Shown here piece by piece: positions 1 through 5,060 of a stretch of DNA of 5,060 nucleotides. The stretch comes from Opitutus sp. GAS368 (lineage in GTDB: Bacteria; Verrucomicrobiota; Verrucomicrobiia; Opitutales; Opitutaceae), in contig CAMATV010000275.1 of NCBI GenBank assembly GCA_945861235.1, positions 1-5,060 on the forward strand, written 5' to 3'. Both the position numbers and the translations under genes were made by a program. Below the pieces are notes generated by a model that was given only the letters and a program-made list of their open reading frames with translations, was not told the origin of the DNA and ran no database searches. Positions within the stretch are counted from its first letter, which is position 1; each line of letters starts with the position of its first letter.

Positions 1-2305
1 CGGCGGCCAGTGCGGCGGGCGTGGCGGCGTAAAGATCGCGAATCAGTTCCCACGCTTCGGTGTAGAGCGCGGGATTGGAGCGCGGCGTGCGTGAGAGCGG
101 CGATTGGTCGACGAGCAGAATTTCGGTGAACGCCTCCGCAGCGGACGCAGGTTGAGCGCTGGTCAGCGTGATGGCCTCGATGACGGCGGGGTCTTCGGTG
201 AGTTGGAGACGTTGGGCGAGGAGGCCTTGGTAAATGACGTGGTCGAGGAGGGTGGACTTGCCGGAGCCGGAGACGCCGGACAAGCAGACCAAGCGACCGA
301 GAGGCAGCTGGACGTCGAGATTGCGCAGGTTGTGCTTGGTGGCGTTTTTGAAATGGAGCCAAGTGGTGGCGAGCGAACGCGGCGAACGCGACGGGGGCTT
401 CGCATCTCTCCTGGGGGCGGACTCGACGGGGCGACGAGTGGTGGGGACGGGGATGGTTTCGCGGCCGGAAAAATAGGCGCCGGTGATGCTGGTGGGTGAC
501 GCGAGCAGAGCGGAGACCGGGCCCTCGAAGATAATGTGGCCCCCGCGGCTGCCGGGCTCAGGACCGACTTCGATCACATGGTCGGCGGCACGGATCATCG
601 CTTCGTCGTGCTCGACCACGACGACGGTGTTGCCGGCGTCGGTCAGCGTGCGGATGATCGCAATGAGGCGATCGATGTCGCGCGGGTGGAGGCCGACGCT
701 GGGTTCATCAAGGACGAACAGCGTATCGATCAGCGAAGTACCGAGGCAGGAGGTGAGATTGACGCGTTGGACCTCGCCCCCGGAGAGCGTCTTTGATTGG
801 CGGTCGAGCGTGAGGTAGGCGAGGCCGACTTGGGCGAGGTAACGCAGACGGGTCCGGATGGAGTCGAAGGCGAGATCGGCGCTGTGGGAGGAGCCGCTGG
901 AAGGACCCAGGCCCAATGACCCCTGACCAAGGAGGGTCAGGAGTTCGCCGACGGGGAGTTGATAGAGAACGGGCAGCGTGTGGCCCTGCCATTTCCAGCA
1001 CAAGGCTTCGGGTTGGAGGCGCTGGCCACCGCAGGCAGGGCAGGGATTGTAAGCGCGATAACGGGCGAGGAAGACGCGCACGTGCATCTTGTAAGTGCTC
1101 TTCTCGAGCCACCGAAAAAAACCCTTCACGCCATACCAATATTTCGGCCAAGGCTTCCCGTTGTCTTCGCCGTAGCCGGGCTCGCCGTCGATGATGAAGG
1201 CTTGCTGCTCCGGGGAGAGCGAGGCGAACGGCACGTGGGTGGGGATCTTTTTCTGCCGGGCGAAAACGTAGAGATCCTTCTTGGATTCACCGTAGATATC
1301 GCTCTCCCAGCACTTGATCGCCCCCTCGTCGAGGGAGCGGGATTGGTCGGGCACGGTGAGACGGTAATCGATGTCGATCACGCGGCCGAAGCCGCGGCAC
1401 TTGGGGCAAGCACCGAGAGGGGAGTTGAAGGAAAATAACGCAGGCGAGGCGGCGCGAAAGGTGCGGCCGGTCGAGGGCGAGTGGAGTCCACGGGAGAAGT
1501 GGCCGGCCGGAGTAAACGTGTCGGAGGCGAAGTAGAAGACCTGACTCTGGCCGAAGTGGAGGGCGGTTTCGGTGGCTTCGAGAAAACGAGATTTGTTGGC
1601 GGCGGTGACGGCGAGGCGGTCTTGGACGACGTAAATTGCGGACGAAGTTGAGAGCTGAGGGTTGTGCGTTGAGAGAACGGATACGGAGGAGGTGAGCAGG
1701 TCCTCGATTTTTTGGATTTGATTTTCGACGAGCAGGCGGAGGTAGCCTTGATTCTTCAGGCTGGTGAGGATCTCGGGCCACGTGAGATTCGCGGGTTTGG
1801 TGATTTTGAAACAGACGAGGAGCGTGCGGTCGGCGTGGGCCGCGGAGGTTTTTTCCCAGATGGATTGGGGGTTGTCGTCCTCGACCTTTTCACCGGTCGC
1901 CGGATCGAAACATTCGGCGACGTGGCTGAACCAGACTTTGAAGAAATCGGTGAGCTCCGTCATGGTGCCGACGGTGGAGCGGGAGGTCTTGACGGTGTTG
2001 GTCTGCTCGATGGCGATCGACGGACGGATGTTTTCGATGGAATCGACTTTGGGTTTGTCGAGCAGATCGAGAAACTGGCGGGTGTAGGCCGAGAAGGTCT
2101 CGACGTAGCGACGTTGGCCCTCGGCGTGGAGGGTGTCGAAGACGAGGGACGATTTGCCGGCGCCACTCAGGCCGGTGACGGCGATGTAGCGGCCGAGGGG
2201 TACGTCGAGATCGAAGCCTTTGAGGTTATTTTGACGGACGCCGCGCAGCCGGATGCACTCGGGCTTTGCGGCGACGGACGAGGGAGCGGGAATTTTTTTA
2301 ACCAC
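1..2305 (-). CDS. uvrA: UvrA-family excinuclease ABC subunit A, divergent class (C-terminus outside window)
   Basis: This is a DNA damage-recognition ATPase of nucleotide excision repair; in the family it dimerises, scans DNA and loads UvrB in the cytoplasm. The window holds 768 codons. Seen in order: first Walker A GLSGAGKSS (residues 45-53); the stretch EGQRRYVETFSAYTRQFL; an IEQTNTVKTSRSTVGTMTE block leading into the UvrB-binding insertion; CPKC (C300, C303); CPAC (C422, C425); ABC signature LSGGE (507-511); Walker B with D533/E534; switch His566; a Pro/Arg/Ser-rich linker (616-648); second Walker A GVSGSGKST (677-685); and VDQSPLSRTPRSNP from 732. The second zinc finger, second signature and second Walker B must lie beyond the left edge. 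The GTG at 2305 is the only ATG/GTG/TTG between the upstream in-frame TGA (2386-2384) and the first Walker A, and it has no clear Shine-Dalgarno sequence. Oddities: S276 and T279 replace the first cysteine pair of the C4 finger, and a translated heptamer repeat lies at 211-221. The sequence resembles a divergent UvrA class rather than the E. coli type. UvrA-family identity is very secure; the subclass is less so. Confidence 0.96.
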   Translation of the reverse strand, partial: MVKKIPAPSSVAAKPECIRLRGVRQNNLKGFDLDVPLGRYIAVTGLSGAGKSSLVFDTLHAEGQRRYVETFSAYTRQFLDLLDKPKVDSIENIRPSIAIEQTNTVKTSRSTVGTMTELTDFFKVWFSHVAECFDPATGEKVEDDNPQSIWEKTSAAHADRTLLVCFKITKPANLTWPEILTSLKNQGYLRLLVENQIQKIEDLLTSSVSVLSTHNPQLSTSSAIYVVQDRLAVTAANKSRFLEATETALHFGQSQVFYFASDTFTPAGHFSRGLHSPSTGRTFRAASPALFSFNSPLGACPKCRGFGRVIDIDYRLTVPDQSRSLDEGAIKCWESDIYGESKKDLYVFARQKKIPTHVPFASLSPEQQAFIIDGEPGYGEDNGKPWPKYWYGVKGFFRWLEKSTYKMHVRVFLARYRAYNPCPACGGQRLQPEALCWKWQGHTLPVLYQLPVGELLTLLGQGSLGLGPSSGSSHSADLAFDSIRTRLRYLAQVGLAYLTLDRQSKTLSGGEVQRVNLTSCLGTSLIDTLFVLDEPSVGLHPRDIDRLIAIIRTLTDAGNTVVVVEHDEAMIRAADHVIEVGPEPGSRGGHIIFEGPVSALLASPTSITGAYFSGRETIPVPTTRRPVESAPRRDAKPPSRSPRSLATTWLHFKNATKHNLRNLDVQLPLGRLVCLSGVSGSGKSTLLDHVIYQGLLAQRLQLTEDPAVIEAITLTSAQPASAAEAFTEILLVDQSPLSRTPRSNPALYTEAWELIRDLYAATPAALAA
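1647..1674. repeat. Heptamer tandem repeat inside uvrA
   Basis: Four 7-base units lie back to back on the plus strand: GTTGAGA, GCTGAGG, GTTGTGC, GTTGAGA. The first and last are identical and the middle two are degenerate. On the coding strand this reads as CTCAAC-like heptamers and is translated as uvrA residues 211-221 (LSTHNPQLSTS) within the UvrB-binding insertion region. Because 28 bases is not a multiple of three, the units are read in different frames, so the period is a DNA-level property rather than a peptide repeat. Similar CTCAAC/GTTGAG heptamers recur between genes in verrucomicrobial genomes; that is from memory and not checked here. Confidence 0.6.
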
Positions 2306-2330
2306 GGAAGGGCACGGATGAACACGGATC
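2293..2330. repeat. CACGGA short-period repeat (three 10-base units) with adjoining T-run
   Basis: On the plus strand, seven T (2293-2299) are followed by three 10-base units: ACCACGGAAG (2301-2310), GGCACGGATG (2311-2320) and AACACGGATC (2321-2330), all sharing the core CACGGA in the same phase. On the minus strand this reads as repeated CCGTG ending in CCGTGGTT plus an A-run. It resembles dispersed intergenic repeats I associate with Verrucomicrobia and related phyla, whose function is unknown to me. It fills part of the gap between the glycosyltransferase and uvrA, and its first unit contains the proposed GTG start of uvrA (2305-2303). The array is seen directly; membership of a dispersed family is inference. 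Confidence 0.7.
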
Positions 2331-2367
2331 GCGAGAATGCAATCCGGCGTCGCACTCAGGTGCAGTT

Positions 2368-2389
2368 TGCTGGCAGGACTCTGTCAGCA
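2368..2389. other. Hairpin-forming inverted repeat over the glycosyltransferase stop codon
   Basis: TGCTGGCAG and CTGTCAGCA flank the four-base loop GACT, giving a 9-bp stem with one G:T pair on the plus strand. In the minus-strand transcript, which is the coding one here, the same position is an A:C mismatch. The stem covers the TGA stop of the glycosyltransferase (2386-2384). No T-run follows on the minus strand, so this is not a convincing intrinsic terminator. It may act as a weak structure between the two minus-strand genes or be chance. Confidence 0.35.
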
Positions 2390-3490
2390 GCGGGCCGAAC
2401 CGATCCGAGCAAAAAGATCGAGATAGGCCGAGACTTGGCGTTGCGGGTCGAAAGTGGTGCGGGCGTAGGCGCGCGCATCGGCGGCGCGGGCGGCGCGGAG
2501 GGCGGCGGGCTCGCCGATGAGGCGAACTAAGGCGTCGCGGAAGGCGGAGCGGTCGTCGCGGGGGATGGTCCAGCCGGTGCAGTCCGGTCGCCAGCATTCA
2601 GCAATGCCCTGGGCCGCATAAGCGACGCCAGCCAGACCGTGGGCCTGCGCTTCGATGAGGAAATTGGAAAGCGCTTCACTCCACGATGCGTGGACGGCGA
2701 GGTCGGCGGCCGCATAGAGCGGCGACGGGTTGCGGTGAAAACCGAGGAAACGAACGCGTGCTTTGAGGTGAAGGCGGGCGACGAGGGCTTCGCAGGCTGG
2801 GCGCGCGGGTCCGTCGCCGGCGAGCCACAGTTGCCAATCGGTCGTGGCGGGTAGGCCGGCGACGATCTCGATGAGCTCGCGCTGGTTTTTCTCGGGGCGG
2901 AACATGGCGACGGTGAGCAGGACGGTGGTCGCCGGCGTGGCACCGTGTTGGGCGCGAAGGGTGAGACGCGACGAGGGCGTCGCGTCCTCAGCGGGCAGGT
3001 TGGCGGGAAAGACGAGCGAGTTGTGGATGACGGAAATTTTTTCGGCCGGGACGCCATACTCAGCGACGAGGGTGGCGCGGGCGTCGTAGCTGTTCGCAAC
3101 GATGTGGCGAACCGAGTGGAGGGAGGCGCGGAAGAGCGCGGGCAGGCGTTTTCCGGTGCGCATGGTGCCGACGACGGCGGTCGTGGGCAGTCGATTTTGC
3201 AGTCCGCCCGCGTAACTGTTCGCCATCCGGCCCAGGCAGAGAATCACATCAAAAACGTGAGCGCGGGCGGCGCGGTACAATCCGGGCGCGAACCAATCGA
3301 GACCGACGTCGAAAGGTTGGAGCGTGATGCGAACGACGGCCGAGGACACCGTCGCGGACAAGGCTCCGCCGGGTCGAAACGTCAGCAGCGTCGTGGCGTG
3401 GCCCGCGGCGGCGAAGGCGTTGGCGAGGAGGACGGATTGGCGCTCGGTGCCACCGCTACGGAGGTAGTCTTGGACGACGAGGATTTTCAT
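2384..3490 (-). CDS. GT4-type (GT-B fold) glycosyltransferase family 1 protein
   Basis: This complete 368-residue protein is a probable retaining sugar transferase using a nucleotide-sugar donor at the cytoplasmic face of the membrane, likely for envelope polysaccharide or glycolipid synthesis. The N-terminus reads MKILVVQDYLRSGGTERQ: a beta strand then the Gly-rich acceptor-side loop (G13-G14-T15-E16) typical of GT4 enzymes. Further on are the linker-region HNS (156-158), the donor-domain start AMFRPEKNQ with R198 and K201, AGDGP (224-228), and the hallmark E-x7-E pair E272 and E280 in SEALSNFLIE. Length and order are normal for the family, and I see no signal peptide or transmembrane helix. 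The ATG at 3490 opens directly on the conserved strand, so the start is well supported although no strong ribosome binding site precedes it. Donor and acceptor cannot be read from the sequence, and no other polysaccharide genes lie in the window. It lies upstream of uvrA in the same frame, 78 bases apart. Confidence 0.93.
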   Translation of the reverse strand: MKILVVQDYLRSGGTERQSVLLANAFAAAGHATTLLTFRPGGALSATVSSAVVRITLQPFDVGLDWFAPGLYRAARAHVFDVILCLGRMANSYAGGLQNRLPTTAVVGTMRTGKRLPALFRASLHSVRHIVANSYDARATLVAEYGVPAEKISVIHNSLVFPANLPAEDATPSSRLTLRAQHGATPATTVLLTVAMFRPEKNQRELIEIVAGLPATTDWQLWLAGDGPARPACEALVARLHLKARVRFLGFHRNPSPLYAAADLAVHASWSEALSNFLIEAQAHGLAGVAYAAQGIAECWRPDCTGWTIPRDDRSAFRDALVRLIGEPAALRAARAADARAYARTTFDPQRQVSAYLDLFARIGSARC

Positions 3491-3515
3491 TGCTCGGCGT
3501 GCGGACGGGGCGTGA
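3491..3515. promoter_or_regulatory. 25-base divergent intergenic gap
   Basis: The glycosyltransferase (minus strand, start 3490) and the membrane protein (plus strand, start 3516, or 3528 if its internal ATG is used) are divergent and only 25 to 37 bases apart. Promoters for both must sit in or next to this stretch, and at least one must overlap the other gene's coding region. I could not identify a convincing -35/-10 pair on either strand. A GGACGGGG stretch at 3503-3510 lies 5 bases before the GTG and may serve as a weak ribosome binding site. Confidence 0.3.
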
Positions 3516-3974
3516 GTGTCAGCGGAAATGAATCCACGGTTAGTTCAATTGCTCGTCCACTGGGTCGTGATGGCCCTCGGCGTGACGCTGGCGACGAAGC
3601 TGGTGGACGGCATCTCCTGCGACAGCACCGCAACGTTAATCGTAGTCGTGCTGTTGCTGAGTTTCTTCAACGCGATCATCAAGCCGCTGTTGGTGTTGTT
3701 CACGTTGCCATTCATTGTGCTGACCTTGGGGCTGGGAGTGGTGGTGATCAATGCCTTGTTGTTTATGTTTGTCGGACGGCTGGTCGACGGGTTTCACGTC
3801 GCCGGATTTTGGCCGGCGGTGTGGGGGGCGTTGGTGGTGAGCGTGACGAACTTGATCTTGAGTGGGTTTACGCGGAAGGCGGCGGTGCCGCGAAAGGAGG
3901 CGCCGCCAGAGGGAGCGCCGCCAGTGCGGGCCCCGCGAGTGAAGAAAAAGGCAGATGACGTGATTGATATTTGA
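3516..3974 (+). CDS. Phage holin family membrane protein (PF04020-like, YvlD type)
   Basis: This small integral membrane protein of 152 residues belongs to a family named after mycobacterial phage holins but encoded in ordinary chromosomes across many bacteria; its physiological role is not established. Four hydrophobic segments are visible at about residues 9-29, 38-54, 57-86 (including a long V/L-rich run) and 98-117. Family-typical blocks are FFNAIIKPLLVLFTLPF (50-66), LTLGLGVVVINALLFMFVG (69-87) and the DGFHVAGFW motif (91-99). After the last helix comes a hydrophilic tail (118-152) rich in Pro, Ala, Lys and Arg and ending KKKADDVIDI, probably cytoplasmic. The start is GTG at 3516; the ATG at 3528, four codons later, would leave the first helix intact and cannot be excluded. 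There is no lysin or phage gene nearby, so a lysis role is unlikely. Downstream is dihydrolipoyl dehydrogenase after 50 bases on the same strand, possibly co-transcribed. Confidence 0.9.
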   Translation: MSAEMNPRLVQLLVHWVVMALGVTLATKLVDGISCDSTATLIVVVLLLSFFNAIIKPLLVLFTLPFIVLTLGLGVVVINALLFMFVGRLVDGFHVAGFWPAVWGALVVSVTNLILSGFTRKAAVPRKEAPPEGAPPVRAPRVKKKADDVIDI

Positions 3975-4032
3975 GGAGAGGAAAATCCGTTTGACGGTGT
4001 GGCGGACCGGGGCAGGTTGGCGCCATGGCTGA
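3973..4032 (+). promoter_or_regulatory. Gap before lpdA with a strong SD-like element and a possible 13-codon leader ORF
   Basis: GAGGAGAGG (3973-3981) straddles the stop of the upstream gene and is the best Shine-Dalgarno match nearby, yet it lies more than 40 bases before the lpdA ATG. Nine bases after it is a TTG (3991) that opens a 13-codon frame ending in TGA at 4030-4032, just inside lpdA. The lpdA frame itself is closed upstream by TGA at 3992-3994. TTGACG at 3991-3996 also looks like a -35 box, but no good -10 follows at 16-18 bases. Either reading is speculative. Confidence 0.2.
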
Positions 4033-5060
4033 AACTATGGAATACGATCTCATTGTCATTGGTGGTGGTCCTGCGGGCTATGCGGGCGCGATTCGAGCCG
4101 GGCAACTCGGCAAAAAAGTCGCGTGTATCGAGCTGGAGCGCGCTGGGGGCACGTGCTTGAACTGGGGCTGCATTCCGACGAAGGCGCTGCTGAAGAGCGC
4201 GGAGCTTTATCAGAAAATCAAGAAAGCGGAGACGTTTGGAATCACCGCCAAGGAAGTCACCTTCGACTTCGCCAAAGTGATGGAGCGTTCGCGCGGGGTC
4301 TCGCAGCAGATGGCCAAGGGGATCGAGTTTCTGTTCAAGAAGAACAAGGTCGATTACTACGTCGGTCGTGGGCAAGTGCCCGCGGCGGGAATGGTTGAAA
4401 TCACCGAGGGCGAGCATCAGGGGAAGTTTTTCAAGGCGAAGAATATCCTCATCGCGACCGGCTGTAAAATGCGGCGCATTCCGGACCTCGCAGTCGATGG
4501 CGCGCGGGTGATGACGTCACGCGAGGCGCTGGCGAACAAGACACTGCCGAAGTCGATTGTGATCGTCGGCGCGGGTGCGATCGGCGTGGAGTTTGCCTAT
4601 TTCTTCAATGCGTTTGGCTCGAAGGTGACGCTCGTCGAAATGTTGCCACAGATCTTGCCGGTTGAAGATGAAGAGGTCGCCAAGACGTTGCACCGCTCAT
4701 TCGAGAAACAGGGCATTGCGATTCACACCGCGACGAAGTGCGAGAATTTCCAAGTCGGGAAGAATTCCGTGAAGCTTAACCTCGTCAAAGACGGTCAGAG
4801 CACAGCGATCGAGGCTGAGACCGTGCTCTCTGCCATCGGCGTCGTCGCGAATCTCGAGGGTGTGCTGGGCAAATCCTTGGCGGTCGAACTCGATCGCAAT
4901 TACGTGAAGGTCGGCGACGACTATCAATCGAGCGTGAGGGGTATCTACGCGGCGGGTGACATCATCGGGCCGCCCTGGCTCGCACACGTGGCGACGTTCG
5001 AAGCGGTCAGTGCAGTCAACGGGATGTTCGGCCACGGCAAGGCGAAGCGCGTGAAGAATT
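4025..5060 (+). CDS. lpdA: Dihydrolipoyl dehydrogenase (E3), C-terminus outside window
   Basis: This flavoenzyme reoxidises dihydrolipoamide on the E2 subunit (or the glycine-cleavage H protein), passing electrons through FAD to NAD+ in the cytoplasm. The window holds 345 codons of an enzyme normally about 460-480 long. Seen in order: FAD-binding GGGPAG (13-18) with E36 at the end of the second strand; the redox disulfide GGTCLNWGCIPTK with C44 and C49; IATG (143-146); NAD-binding GAGAIG (182-187) followed by FAY and a downstream VEM; and the second FAD motif AAGD (309-312), then PPWLAHVA. The spacing of four residues between the cysteines and the CIPTK context separate it from glutathione and mercuric reductases. 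The dimerisation domain with the catalytic His-Glu pair lies past the right edge. The ATG at 4025 is the first possible start, since TGA at 3992-3994 closes the frame upstream; the ATG at 4040 is the alternative. Only a weak AGG lies upstream. No E1 or E2 gene is adjacent on the left side. Confidence 0.96.
   Translation, partial: MAETMEYDLIVIGGGPAGYAGAIRAGQLGKKVACIELERAGGTCLNWGCIPTKALLKSAELYQKIKKAETFGITAKEVTFDFAKVMERSRGVSQQMAKGIEFLFKKNKVDYYVGRGQVPAAGMVEITEGEHQGKFFKAKNILIATGCKMRRIPDLAVDGARVMTSREALANKTLPKSIVIVGAGAIGVEFAYFFNAFGSKVTLVEMLPQILPVEDEEVAKTLHRSFEKQGIAIHTATKCENFQVGKNSVKLNLVKDGQSTAIEAETVLSAIGVVANLEGVLGKSLAVELDRNYVKVGDDYQSSVRGIYAAGDIIGPPWLAHVATFEAVSAVNGMFGHGKAKRVKN

Noticed and set aside
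708..1151. Minus-strand open frame of 147 codons in a different frame from uvrA
   Set aside because: It overlaps the uvrA reading frame that carries the CPAC pair, LSGGE and the Walker B region; its own translation is Arg/Pro/Ser-rich noise.
2384..2386. TGA read as selenocysteine at the end of the glycosyltransferase
   Set aside because: GT4 enzymes have no known selenocysteine at this place, the protein is already full length, and the hairpin surrounds rather than follows the UGA as a bacterial SECIS would.
2368..2389. Intrinsic terminator for the glycosyltransferase
   Set aside because: The stem has an A:C mismatch in the coding-strand RNA and is followed by AAACTGC rather than a T-run.
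1712..2530. Plus-strand open frame of 272 codons opposite the uvrA N-terminus, the gap and the glycosyltransferase C-terminus
   Set aside because: The translation is Gly/Asp/Val-rich with no recognisable motif, and it lies antisense to two well-supported genes; long antisense frames are expected in high-GC DNA.
2945..3958. Plus-strand open frame of 337 codons spanning the antisense of the glycosyltransferase and the holin-family gene in another frame
   Set aside because: The composition is Arg/Gly/Glu-rich without domains, and it conflicts with two genes that have clear family motifs.
3516..3974. Prophage lysis cassette
   Set aside because: The holin-family label is only a family name; no endolysin, spanin or phage structural gene is nearby and the neighbours are housekeeping genes.
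3794..4417. Minus-strand open frame of 207 codons opposite the end of the holin-family gene and the start of lpdA
   Set aside because: It is antisense to the FAD-binding and redox-disulfide motifs of lpdA and shows no domain of its own.
4509..4516. TGACGTCA-type palindrome inside lpdA
   Set aside because: An 8-base palindrome is expected by chance at this scale and it lies inside a conserved coding region.

Overview
The window reads as chromosomal DNA from a high-GC bacterium, most likely a verrucomicrobium of the Opitutus type. This is an inference from three things: strong G/C preference at third codon positions, a short-period CACGGA-type repeat and a CTCAAC-type heptamer repeat of the kind I associate with that phylum, and a divergent class of UvrA. 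No organism-specific marker is present, so the assignment is tentative. There are no RNA genes, insertion sequences, CRISPR arrays or phage structural genes. Coding density is high and no gap exceeds about 80 bases.

Layout. On the minus strand, positions 2305 down to 1 carry the N-terminal 768 codons of a UvrA-family excinuclease ATPase, whose C-terminus lies beyond the left edge. Upstream of it on the same strand (3490 to 2384) is a complete GT4-type glycosyltransferase. The two genes share a reading frame and are separated by one TGA and 26 sense codons, a stretch that holds a hairpin and a three-unit CACGGA repeat. On the plus strand, starting only 25 bases from the glycosyltransferase start, is a small four-helix membrane protein of the 'phage holin family' (PF04020-like, 3516-3974). 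It is followed after 50 bases by the first 345 codons of dihydrolipoyl dehydrogenase (4025 to the right edge).

The genes do not form an obvious pathway: DNA repair, cell-envelope glycosylation, a membrane protein of unknown role, and the E3 flavoenzyme of 2-oxoacid dehydrogenase complexes. The region looks like ordinary core chromosome with two divergent transcription units. The points most worth a second look are in and around uvrA. Two cysteines of the first C4 zinc finger are replaced by Ser and Thr in an otherwise gap-free alignment. A heptamer tandem repeat is translated inside the protein. The only plausible start codon sits within a CACGGA repeat. I see no convincing new multi-gene system here.
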